64,000 nucleotides of DNA, from the NCBI GenBank assembly GCA_940671915.1, contig CALNVZ010000649.1, positions 5,187,416 to 5,251,415 of the forward strand, given 5' to 3'. Positions 46,713-56,671 of the stretch are shown here, piece by piece. Both the position numbers and the translations under genes were made by a program. Source of the DNA: Paracentrotus lividus. Its lineage: Eukaryota; Echinodermata; Echinoidea; Camarodonta; Echinidae. How positions within the stretch are numbered: position 1 is the stretch's first letter; each line of letters starts with the position of its first letter. The notes beneath the pieces are model-generated. The model did no database searches and had not been told where the DNA came from. It saw only the letters and a program-made list of their open reading frames with translations.

Positions 46713-47959
46713 GTAAGCAATCAACATTTAAGCACATCTTGACCTCATAATTAAAGTGGATTTCGATTACAAAAGGTGAATGAGCACTTCATAACACCCT
46801 TAGGTGCTTCAACTGTCATGATAATATACAATTTCTAGAAAAAAATAATAGAAAAAACGCTTTGAGATCAAATCTATCTTTGAAACCAGAATGATGTGAA
46901 TTACAAAATACATATTAATAAAAAGCGAAAAAATCACTGACTAATAGGATTATCTATTTCTGGTGTGATACATCGAATGGTTCTTGAATTTAAACAGTAT
47001 AAATGAAGATAATCATTGAATCTCTACATTGGCAATGCAAAGAAAAATACATAATCCTTATTTCATGTGCAAACTGACAATTTTACAGTGTATATTGTTA
47101 TTTATAGAATTATCATTAAATAGTGATTTTTTCTTAAAGTTTTATGAGTGAAATAAAAATACAATGTATTTAGCATTTCCTACTCCTGTATATGATCTTT
47201 GTTTCATATTTCAGAAGGGGGTCGTTTCACAGGGCGTCGTCGCCGTGGTATTTTCATTCCAAGCACAGGGCCCGTAGGGAATCTTCAAGGAGCTAATGCA
47301 GGACAGGCAAAACAGGAGATGGCTGTGGTAATATTTTTTTTAATCACCTTTCCCAAGCATTTCTCATTTTGCATAGTTATGGCCAGTAGCAGATTCAGCC
47401 TTAACCTATACAATCGAGAGTATCGGCCCATGCCCAAACACAATACGACCACTATTGTCCCCGGACAATTGGGCCTGCACAATCTTTTGAAAGTACAATC
47501 GCTGGATCTGCACCATATGGTATCATACATCTCGTTTTACCATAGAAAATCTGCCTCTGCCCTTAAGACCGGTACTTTTACAAATTGATCCACATGACTA
47601 AGAACTTTGTCCGTTAACCTAAACACTATTCTTCTTTTTATAAATATAAAGTCAAGAAAACATTTTGAATTAAACTTATTGTGTACAAAATAGATATTTG
47701 TAAATCTTCATGATCTTGAAATTTATGTTTTATTTCGGCAAAAACTGCAACAAATAATATTTTGGACACCAGCACTCATACATAAATAATATAATATTAT
47801 GTATTATCCCGTCACTATGGGGCTTCCTTTCTGTGGTAACATCAGATTTTGATTTTTCATTCCGTTTAGGAAATGGATCTGGATCAAACAAGGGTGGCAG
47901 ACGAAAATTTTGCAGCACACCTACACGTTAGCAGCAACGAGCCGCATGCAGAGCTTTAA
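46646..47959 (+). CDS. P1: secreted polybasic peptide gene (3 exons)
   Basis: Exons 46646-46712, 47215-47327 and 47870-47959 join (GT-AG; phases 1 and 0) into an 89-residue protein. Residues 1-22 are a signal peptide (MKNLFIIVIISIFLTAGFL, ending DKA). Exon 2 gives EGGRFTGRRRRGIFIP, with four arginines (CGT CGT CGC CGT), and ends GQAKQEMAV. Exon 3 gives EMDLDQTRVADEN and ends SSNEPHAEL, an acidic tail. The layout (signal, cationic core with a furin-like polybasic site, acidic C-terminus) suggests a secreted propeptide or cationic defence peptide. No cysteines are present in the mature part. First of four tandem, same-strand genes. I know no named family that fits. Confidence 0.75.
47215..47327 (+). 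CDS. P1 exon 2 (Arg-run core)
   Basis: 113 nt, acceptor TTTCATATTTCAG, donor GTG|GTAATA, exit at phase 0. A conserved KQEMAV end. Confidence 0.77.
47870..47959 (+). CDS. P1 exon 3 (acidic tail)
   Basis: 90 nt including TAA, acceptor ATTCCGTTTAG. Encodes EMDLDQTRVADEN through SSNEPHAEL. Confidence 0.77.
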   Translation, partial: EMDLDQTRVADENFAAHLHVSSNEPHAEL

Positions 47960-48061
47960 GAAAACCCATGTTTGACTTCAAGATAAATATCAATATCAAT
48001 GAAGCATTAATATGCTAAGATAAAAGAGTTTGGATAGTTATACAATCTAATGTATAGTATG

Positions 48062-48577
48062 ATGACTAGATCAATTGATTACTGCCAGTAAGTCACACGA
48101 TCCCTTGATAAAGAATAAGGATAAGCTCATCTGACTACTCTCAGTCACACACTCAGTCACTTGACTAATGGCTGCTCAATTGATTACCCTCAGATTCTCA
48201 CTCAGTCCCTTGACTAATGGTTAGCTAAATTGATTGATCTCAGTCACTCACTCGGTCCCTTGACTAATGGCTGCTCAATTAATTGATTACTCTCAGTCAC
48301 TAACTCAGTCCCTTTACTAATGGCTAGATCATTTAGTTACTCTCGATCACCCAAAAGATCTATTGACTAAAGGCTAGCTTAATTAATTACTCTCAGTCAT
48401 TCTCTTAGTCACTTGAACAATGGCTAGCTCAGTTCATTACTCTCAGTCACACACTCAGTCACTCGACTATAATGGCTAGCTAAATTTATTACTCTACATT
48501 ACCCCTCAGTCCACTGACTAATGGCTAGCTCAATTGATTACTATAGTACTCCTGGAACCCACTCAATACCTTGACTC
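48062..48577. repeat. 50-bp minisatellite behind P1
   Basis: About ten degenerate units around TTGACTAATGGCTAGCTCAA, TTGATTACTCTCAGTCACTC, ACTCAGTCCC. The array starts about 100 bp after the P1 stop. The same unit forms the array behind P2. An AATAAA follows at 48614. Confidence 0.9.
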
Positions 48578-49634
48578 TCCTGAAGTTGGGAAGGGTACCT
48601 GAGATGATTTAGTAATAAATATACTCATACATGGACAACCATCTTTCACCAACTTCTAGTCTGTTTAACATTTAAAAGGTCTTATTTTTTTTCTAAGTTT
48701 GTAGGTCTTTACTCTATTTCTAGTACTCGGACGTAATGGCAAGTTGACCCCTTCCCCTGGAATGGTCTCAAAAGAGCAATTGTCTAAGTGTTAAGTGTAT
48801 GGAAAATGGGGTAGAGGTTGGGGTATGTGCTTTCATGAAAGATTAATAAATAATTAGGTTTGGGGGGCTGCGGTCATGCCCCTTGAGATGATTACTTATG
48901 CACAGGTACAATGAAAAGTTCTCAAGAATACTTTACATGTCACATCACATAATGAAAGTAAACCTAACTTTTAAGTTATAAAGTTCCAATCTTATAAATT
49001 TTGTGAATCTTATCTTTAACAGTTTGTAAAAAGTTGAAGGGATCACGATATGAGTGAAAGCAATGCTATATAAGGTCTTATATCTAACTCCTGACATTTA
49101 CAATTTGTTCAAATATGTATGTTTATTTTTATTCGATAATGATTCTTGTTCTTCTTTATGATTTTCCCCCTTGTTAAATGTTGTTATTTCCTGCAATGTC
49201 TAGGATATTTTTCTTACATTCAGAGTAAAAATAGAAGTAGATGCAACTACATTTGTGAGCTTTGTGTGGTTATGGGAACATATGAAATTTTGATGAAATT
49301 AAAATTATTTTTGTAGACTTCTGCATGTACCTTATCTTTTTTATACTTTATAAAATTTAATGTTTACTTCTAATTGTTGAAATAAAATCAATATTGTCAG
49401 TAAAATAAGCATTGAGAATATTATAGTGGAATTGTTGTGCAGTGGGTTTCAGTCATTTGGGTTATCAAAATTCTGTCCTTTCATTATTCTTTTTTTTTCC
49501 CCTCCATACACTGCGCTTCTTTCCACCAATCGATAACATCCTTGATTTTCATTTGGGAATCCCTCAAACAGTGCAGTGATAAAAGTGCAGTGTGTGGAGG
49601 AAAAAAGAATAACAAAAGGACAAAACTTGGACTA
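48578..49634. other. P1-P2 intergenic, shares blocks with the P3-P4 interval
   Basis: The stretch around TTTGTGAGCTTTGTGTGGTT (49251-49330) is homologous to 60387-60470 downstream of P3, so it belongs to the duplicated unit. No other gene seen. Confidence 0.45.
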
Positions 49635-49872
49635 GTTGATGGGGTATGTGGGTGGATATGGATGGATAGGGCATGGTGAGCCCCTGAGGCTTGGCAGAAT
49701 TTGTGGTGAAAGACCATGATATTTGTGTGTGATATACAGAAGAATTGAGAAAGCAACTGATTTATGAAGCCAGCCTGCCACTTATCTGTCCCCTCAATGA
49801 TATATTTACACATCACACTTTGACTTAATTCTAACCCAGTGAACAACAAGTTTCAGATCCATGCACTGTACA
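49635..49872 (+). repeat. duplicated intergenic block, copy before P2
   Basis: GTTGATGGGGTATGTGGGTG, CAACTGATTTATGAAGCCAG, CTAACCCAGTGAACAACA and GTTTCAGATC recur in the same order at 61223-61400 before P4. Frames through it are short and not conserved, so it looks non-coding. Confidence 0.8.
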
Positions 49873-50027
49873 GGGCAGTGTCATAAGATAGGACTTATCT
49901 GATGATATTTTCCACCCCACCTAAATTCATAACCTTGAAACTTGTAAGCAAAGTTTGGATATTATTTTGAAATGCATTCAAGCAAAAGAAATTGACTTTG
50001 ACCTTTATTTTACAATGTATGAGCCAG

Positions 50028-50335
50028 ATTCAGTTCAACTATCCCAATGTAGGATTATCAATATACTTTCAATAACTATTCTTCATACTTTTTAGGCAAC
50101 AAAAGGTATTGACGTCATTCGTATTTGCTCACTTTGGTCAAATTTTGGTTTGAAGTTTCACTGACCTTTTACAAATCTCTACATGTGGGCTTTGTGCATA
50201 AATAGATCCTCACGTTTTACTTCATAAGCAAGCACTTTTTAATTCTTGTATGCTTCTTATGCAAGCAATAATTGATTACTGAATATTATCTATAATTCTC
50301 ATTTCTAACTGTTTTACGGTAGCACTTAAACCACA
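50028..50335 (+). promoter_or_regulatory. 5' flank of P2
   Basis: Homologous to the flanks of P1, P3 and P4 (CAACAAAAGGTATTGACGTC, AGCAATAATTGATTACTGAA). CATAAATAG at 50197-50205 is the best TATA-like site, about 130 bp before the ATG. Not proven. Confidence 0.45.
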
Positions 50336-50402
50336 ATGAAGCATCTCTTTGTGATTGTCATCATTTCTACGATTCTTGCTGCTGAGTTTCTTAATGGAGC
50401 AG
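50336..50402 (+). CDS. P2 exon 1 (signal peptide)
   Basis: 67 nt, donor GCAG|GTAAGA, phase 1. Confidence 0.8.
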
Positions 50403-53293
50403 GTAAGAGAATTAAATACATCTTTGTCTCATATTATATGAAAAATTATGACAGCTCCAATAAGTAGAAACCTTTTTATTGTTTTATTTGAACAAATAGT
50501 GAAACTGAAAAGAGATATATAATATGAAAAAATGAGCAAATTAAATTCCACCTAGACAGGTGCTCTACCGACTGAGCTATTGCAAGCCCTTATGTCAGTC
50601 CCAGAGAATCCCTTAGCTTTCAATTCTCGAGTGATCAGAAGCTATAGAACATGACATAAACATGAGGGATAGAAATCAATCAACTTGGGTATAAAACGCA
50701 AGGGAACAAAGTAAAGTGATGCAAATTCTTTAATTATAAATAAATATTCATTCATTTATGCCATGGCTGTTCATGAATCATACAGGTCTTTCAAATTCAT
50801 AAAAAAAATAAAAAAACAGTAAAAAATCGCTGATTCCAATGAAATTTCAAACTACCAAAAATGTATAATCAAAATCACACATGTGGGATTGGAAAAAGAA
50901 ATTCGCCAAAATACAAATTGCATAATTTTTCCTTACAAATTGAAAAAAAAGGAAGAACAGTTAGGCGTTTGAACTGTCATGATAAATATACCTGATGTGG
51001 CGGATCCAGGAATTGAAAATAAATAATGGTAGGTCTGAAATTATAGACAAAACTGCAATTAGACAAATTTGATTATAAGACAAATTAAACAAGTTGGCAT
51101 TATACCAAGTGAGAAACACCAAGTACATGTATGTATTAGACAAAAGGGAACAACTTGGAAGTAGACCAAAAAGGTTTGGCCCATGTGGTATTAGATATAC
51201 AGGGAGTTAGACCACCGTGGGGTGTAACACAAAGACTTACGATTGATTAAAAGTTACGATTGATTTTTTGTCGGTAGCCTCATCATGGACAGGATGCTCC
51301 AAAGTTGATGATCTTAATCCTTATCCTAGCCCTAACCATATTCTTAATCATATCCAAATCCTACTCCATGACTGTACCTGGTTTTCAAATGAGGCTACCG
51401 AGAAAAAATCAATCGTAACTTTTAATCAATCATAAGTCTTTGTGTTACACCCCACTCAGCTGTTAGACCAAGTGTAGTGGGTAATTCCATACCCCGACCC
51501 CCTGATAATACGGCCAGAATCAAAATCCTCAAAAGTTTAGGGTCAAGATGTCCGAATATGTAATGACCCACAAATATTAAAACAATATGAGAAAGTCCGA
51601 TAACAGCATGACATGAATGTAAATATGAATCAGACACCTTTTTATGATTCTTTTTTATATTTTAGAAGCCCAGAAGGGAGGCGGAGCAGGCAGTCGTCGT
51701 CGTCGTAGACATTTTACCATTCGATACAAGGAGACTCTGCGAGAAGCTAATCATGGTCGCAATGTCAGAGAAGCAAAACAGGAGATAGCTGTGGTAATAT
51801 TTTATCACCTTTATATACATTTCTTATCTTGCCAATTCATTCCATCATTTCCTCGAAAACGCCTCTACCATCATCAACACCTGTAATGTCGAAAATTCTA
51901 AAAACCTATGGCTTTCAGTTTAAATGCTAGTCGTTCTTTATAAACATTAAAAAATAAACATTTGAGAGTCTTTTTTTTTTTTCAATCATAAACATGCACA
52001 TATGTACACAAAAGTTTTATGCAACATATCTCTTTCTAGATGTTTAAAGGGGAATCAAACCCAAGGAGAGAATCAACCTTACAGGAAAGAGGAAAATGAG
52101 AGGAGCAATCTAAAAAAAGTTTCATCAAAATCGGTTATAAAATAAGAGAGTTATGGAAGTTTGAAAAGTCTAGTTGTTCCTTCTATGGGGATCCTCAAAT
52201 TGGCATCATCGGCTTCAAAATGGCCGATCTTATGGACAACTCTCCATTCGTTTTGTACACAAATTTTCAGATTTTCCCCATTTTCTTTCGAAATATATCT
52301 TACCTCGTTCTGAGCTCAACATATGTTGTGTGAAATATATTTTCCCATGACTTATTTTGAGCTCAGAAGTAAAGAAGATATATTTCGAAAGAAAATGGGG
52401 AAAATCTGAAAATTTGTGTACAAAACGAATGGAGAGTTGTCCATAAGATCGGCCATTTTGAAGCCGATGATGCCAATTTGAGGATACCTATAGAAGGAAC
52501 AACTAGACTTTTCAAACTTCCATAACTCTCTTATTTTATAACCGATTTTGATGAATTTTTTTTTAGATTGCTTCTCTCATTTTCCTCTTTCCTGTAAGGT
52601 TGATTCTCTCCATGGGTTGGATTCCCCTTTAAACCTGGTGTATAGTTTTGGTAGCAAAAAAGGAATTGGCACAAAACCGATCAAATGTAGTTACATGTTG
52701 TCCACATTGCACTAAAAGATATGTGTGAGAGATCTTGTGACATTCCTTTCAATATTTCTGATGAATTTCATTTATAAAGTTTGAATATAGCGAAATCCAA
52801 CTGCCGTTTAGATCTCTGCTGACAGGTTCGCACGCCCGAGGTTACGGCGTGAATTAGTGCGAACGATCTTTGTGTAACACCCACACAAGAGAATCCCCAT
52901 TGGTTTTCCACAATGAGCGCTAACTGACCGACGGTCCCCGACTTATCTTTTTTTATCCTTATATTATGAAATAAAGACACTAAAACGAGATTTCAAGTAC
53001 TATAATTTGCTTTACTATAGTTATGATCCAATCTATCATAATTTATCTTTATGTGAATCAAAATAAATTTTTCTTTCTCCCGAAACTATACACCAGCTTT
53101 AAGAAACAACATGCTTACTTTTATATAGGTGCACAGATGCAAATACTGCAACCAATATAACTTGGACACACTATGTAGATGCAATCATTACCAAACTAAA
53201 TGTAGTTTCTTTCAGTAATAACATGATATTCTAATTTTCCATTCTGTTTAGGAAATGGCAGTGGACCAGAAAAAGGTGGAAGACAAAAAGTAG
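50336..53293 (+). CDS. P2: secreted polybasic peptide gene, C-terminus truncated
   Basis: Exons 50336-50402, 51666-51793 and 53252-53293 join into 78 residues. The signal peptide is MKHLFVIVIISTILAAEFLN, then GA. Exon 2 reads EAQKGGGAGSRRRRRHFTIR, with five arginines, and ends VREAKQEIAV. Exon 3 begins EMAVDQKKVEDKK and stops at TAG (53291-53293). Past the stop another frame still shows AHLNVSSNKRHVEF, the counterpart of the P1/P3 tail, so an indel near 53285-53300 cut the protein short by about 20 residues. The first half is fully intact, so it may still be made. An AATAAA lies at 53390, before the minisatellite. Introns are enlarged by MITEs. Confidence 0.72.
50545..50600 (-). repeat. 5' half of a tRNA-like sequence (SINE or tRNA fragment)
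   Basis: On the minus strand GCTTGCAATAGCTCAGTCGG continues as TAGAGCACCTGTCTAGGTGG: a perfect tRNA A-box region (TAGCTCAGTCGGTAGAGC) and anticodon-arm-like stretch. No B box or T arm follows, so it is a truncated tRNA copy or SINE head, in P2 intron 1. Confidence 0.65.
51044..51205. mobile_element. GGTCTAA foldback, fragment in P2 intron 1
   Basis: ATTAGACAAATTTGATTATA, CATTATACCAAGTGAG and AGTAGACCAAAAAGG units in one orientation, ending where the next MITE begins. GTTAGACCAAGTG after 51454 is its continuation, so that MITE inserted into it. Confidence 0.65.
51218..51454. mobile_element. 237-bp MITE with ~50-bp TIRs, copy in P2 intron 1
   Basis: The left arm TGGGGTGTAACACAAAGACT, then TACGATTGATTAAAAGTTAC, is inverted at the right and ends AAGTCTTTGTGTTACACCCC. 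A sister of equal length lies at 55795-56031 with the central part in opposite orientation. Confidence 0.88.
51666..51793 (+). CDS. P2 exon 2 (Arg-run core)
   Basis: 128 nt, acceptor TTTTATATTTTAG, donor GTG|GTAATA. Four CGT codons plus AGA give RRRRR. Confidence 0.78.
52042..52634. mobile_element. 593-bp palindromic element in P2 intron 2
   Basis: TTTAAAGGGGAATCAAACCC at the left and GGGTTGGATTCCCCTTTAAA at the right. Each arm is about 280 bp and nearly complete: AAGTCTAGTTGTTCCTTCTA, AAAATGGCCGATCTTATGGA and ATTCGTTTTGTACACAAATT all recur inverted. No coding capacity. Confidence 0.9.
53252..53293 (+). CDS. P2 exon 3 (shortened)
   Basis: Acceptor ATTCTGTTTAG, 14 codons including TAG. The homologous tail continues out of frame to about 53350. 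Confidence 0.68.
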   Translation, partial: EMAVDQKKVEDKK

Positions 53294-53488
53294 CTGGAAC
53301 TACAGCACATCTAAATGTTAGCAGCAACAAGCGGCATGTGGAGTTTGAAGAAAACCTTTATCTAATGTTAAGATACATATTGATATATCAATAAAACATA
53401 AATCAGTAAAAAAAAAAAAAAGTTTTTGATAGTTAAACAATTCCTATTATGATGGATACATGTAGCTATAGTGCAATTTATCATATTT

Positions 53489-54305
53489 AGTATAACTACC
53501 TCGGTCCATTGACTAATGGCTAGCTTAATTGATTACTGTCAGTCCCTTACTCAGTCACTTGTTTAATGGCTAGCCCAATCAATTACTCTTGAACACTCAC
53601 TCATTCTACTGCTTAATGGCTAGCTCAATCAATTACTCTCAGTCATTTACTGAATCAATTGACTAATGACTAGCTCAATAGATTACTCTCAGTCACTTGA
53701 CTAATGGTTACCTCAACTGATTAGGCCTACTCTCAGTCATTCACTCAGTCCCTTGACTATAATGGCTAGTTCAATTGATTACTCTCAGTAACTCACTCAG
53801 TCACTTGACTAATGGCTAGCTCAATTAATTACTCTTGATCACTCACTCAATCTACTGTTTAATGGCTAGCTCAATCAATTACTCTCAGTCATTTACTGAA
53901 TTCATTGACTAATGACTAGCTCAATAGATTACTCTCAGTCACTCACTCAGTCACTTGACTAATGGTTACCTAAACTGATTAAGCCTACTCTCAGTCATTC
54001 ACTCAGTCCCTTGACTATAATGGCTAGTTCAACTGATTACTCTCAGTAAATCACTCAGTCCCTTGACTAATGGCTAGCTTAATTGATTACACTCAGTCAT
54101 TTGACTAATGGCTAGCTCAATTGATTACTCTCGCTAACTCACTCAGTCCCTTGACTAATGGCTAGCTTAATTGATTACACTCAGTTACTCACTCAGTCAC
54201 TTGACTAATGGCTGGCTCAATTGATTACTCTCAGTCACTCACTCATCCCTTAACTAATGGTTGGCTCAATCGATTATTTTCAGTCACTCACATGGTCCCT
54301 AAATC
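53489..54305. repeat. 50-bp minisatellite behind P2
   Basis: About sixteen units of the 50-bp repeat seen behind P1. A higher-order repeat of about 248 bp is visible: CCTACTCTCAGTCATTCACT recurs at about 53730 and 53978 with the same variants around it. Confidence 0.9.
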
Positions 54306-54877
54306 CATGTCTATTTTGATGTCCTCCCATTACCGCCTTCTTTAGTATGCATTATGACTGAAAAGTCGATGCAAATTATAGGTATTTGATCTAGCAATAC
54401 TGTAATGTTTTTGATACTGCTTCAATAAAACTTTTCAATCATTACTTGCATAAAAATTGGAGAAAAAAAAATGTGTCTGAATGTCCTTTCATTACTGAGG
54501 AATTGCCCTCATGCGACAATTGCTCCAGACTTTATTTCGTTTAAGATGTAGGGTTAGGGTTAGATTGAGGGTAGGGTATAGTGTTAAGTCCAGTAGTCAT
54601 TCGATTAGTGTATGAAATTTCCAAGCGGGGGTGCAGGGGATGCCCCAACCCCCCCAAGTGAATCGAAAACCACTCATTGACTGTAAATGTTTAAATCAGA
54701 CAATGTCAGCAGCGCCCCCTCCCCCATCCTAAAATCCTTGATCCACCACTGAATTTCCAGCTAAGCAATTGTTGCAGGTGCAAAATTCATGGAATTGCAT
54801 TTCACGTGTGTGATTGTTGTGGGAGTGGGGTTTAACTGTATGTGATACATGGACATCATGTCAAAATTGATATGTAT
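54306..54877. other. P2-P3 intergenic, no gene seen
   Basis: AT-rich with AATAAAAC near 54425 and a G/C-run fragment of the GGATCCAGG kind near 54635-54755. Confidence 0.4.
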
Positions 54878-55171
54878 TTCATATCAAAATGAGATGCAAG
54901 TCGCCAAGCAAACTCAGCAAAGGGTCAAGGAAATTGGCAAAATAATAAAAAATGTCAAAAAGTAAAGAAAATCAGGAAAATAATCCAATTTTTAAATATT
55001 TTCTCCATATCGTTTTCACTTTTTTTTTTTTTTTACAGAGTACACATGAAATATTGAAGATTTAGAAACTAAAAAATGTTCCCCCAAAATTTGACATTTT
55101 TTATTATTTTGCCGATTTCCTTGACCATTTGCTAAGTTTGCTCGGCGACTTGTGTCTCATTTTGATATGAA
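54878..55171. mobile_element. inverted-repeat MITE
   Basis: TTCATATCAAAATGAGATGC pairs with TGTCTCATTTTGATATGAA. Inner pairs are AAGTCGCCAAGCAAACT / AGTTTGCTCGGCGACTT and TCAAGGAAATTGGCAAAATA and its inverse. Confidence 0.8.
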
Positions 55172-55495
55172 TTACATAAAGACTGGGGAAGATACTCAAC
55201 AGTTTGCATGACAATTCTGAAAGAAACAGGAGTATCGCCATGCAATTATGTGACTACTTTTGCAAAACACCATTTTTGCAAAATTGGGCATACCGTTTAC
55301 GACGTTGCATGACCTTTTATACATGCTGGTCAGACTAAAAATGGCTAGAAAACATAATTTTGGGTACAAATTCAAAGCAAAAGAAGTTTCCTAACCTTTA
55401 ATTGTCATAAAGATGATTATTTTTCCTATATTATGTATTGTAGTTACAATGTACATGAAAAGGAATTACACACATATTCAAATTAATATCGCTAC

Positions 55496-55700
55496 ACAGT
55501 GCGTCCTGAATAAAAGCAAACTTAACTTTGAGAGCCTTGTATTAAAATTTTATTATTCATGTGTCATTGACTTTTATAACATGATAAAGAGTAACCCGTA
55601 TTCTGTCCAGTAATACAACAATTATACCTGAACTGTTAAGGATGACGGAGCACTCAAGTTCTTAAACACTTTAGTTGTTTTTCAAGCTTTTCAAAACTAA
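55496..55700. mobile_element. one-armed copy of the TACAGTGCGTCC MITE
   Basis: CAGTGCGTCCTGAATAAAAG, AACTTTGAGAGCCTTGTATT and GATAAAGAGTAACCCGTATT match the left arm of 45410-45918. Confidence 0.75.
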
Positions 55701-55794
55701 ATTGTTCAGCAGCTATCTTTTATATAAATATTTTGAAGTTTCATTTAAGCATCAAGCACAAACTACTATCTATAGCTGTACTGTAGCTGTCCTG

Positions 55795-56031
55795 TGGGGT
55801 GTACCACAAAGACTTACGATTGATTAAAAGTTATGATTGATTTTTTCTTGGTAGCCTCATTTGGAAACCAGTTACAGTCATATATTAGGATTTGGATATG
55901 ACTAAGAGTAGGGTTAGGGCTAGAGTTAGGATTAAGATCATCAACTTTGGACCATCCTGTCCATGATGAGGCTTCCGAGAAAAAATCAATCGTAACTTTT
56001 AATCAATCGTAAGTCTTTGTGGTACACCCCA
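55795..56031. mobile_element. 237-bp MITE, second copy
   Basis: Same TIRs as 51218-51454 (TGGGGTGTACCACAAAGACT / AGTCTTTGTGGTACACCCCA). The central part (CCAAATCC...GATGATCTTAATCC) is in inverse orientation relative to the first copy. Confidence 0.88.
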
Positions 56032-56299
56032 CAGGATACTGTTCATGATAGCCATACAAAGAATATTAGAGATTATGGGCATAACATGTCCCAGCTTTCA
56101 GAACCTTCCAACTTGTTAAGCAAAGTTTGAAAATTCTTTTAGAAATAGAATGTAAATTTATCAACTTTCATACATTTTGTGTTTTTAGCAGTAGACCTAC
56201 ATCTTGCAAATCAATTGAGCAAATCGAAATAAAAGAGCTAGTCATGTAAAAGCTTTTTCATAATCTAGGCATTTTTTTGCCTATTCTCCAAAATAACCA

Positions 56300-56604
56300 A
56301 AATGACTTTGACCTGAACGTCATGGGACGATTCATTTCAGTAATCTCATGCACTATGTTGGTTTAACAATACATTTTCAGTAACTATTCTTAATAATTTT
56401 TGGCAAACAATAGGTTCTGGCACCGTTACATTTGCGCACTTTGCTCCAACTTTTGCAGTAAGTTTCAGGAGTTTTTTCATAACAAGTTTGGGCTTTGCGC
56501 ATAGATCATCCAGTCATTCATGTATATGCACTTTTTACACAAGCAGGTTTAAATCTTTGGCAAATTTCTACATTAGTTTTGAATTGCTTTATACTTAAAC
56601 CACA
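56300..56604 (+). promoter_or_regulatory. 5' flank of P3
   Basis: Homologous to the P1, P2 and P4 flanks (GCAAACAATAGGTT, GGGCTTTGCGCATAGATC, ACACAAGCAGGTTTAAAT, AAACCACAATG). The CATAAATAG site of P2 is altered to CATAGATC here. Confidence 0.45.
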
Positions 56605-56671
56605 ATGAAGTCTCTTTGCATTATTGTAATCATTTCTATGATTCTTGCTGCTGAGTTTCTCCATGTAGCAG
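56605..56671 (+). CDS. P3 exon 1 (signal peptide)
   Basis: 67 nt, donor GCAG|GTAAGT, phase 1. Confidence 0.8.

Noticed and set aside
48062..54305. Minisatellite arrays read as extra exons of P1 or P2
   Set aside because: Units are 50 bp (not a multiple of three) and full of stops in all frames.
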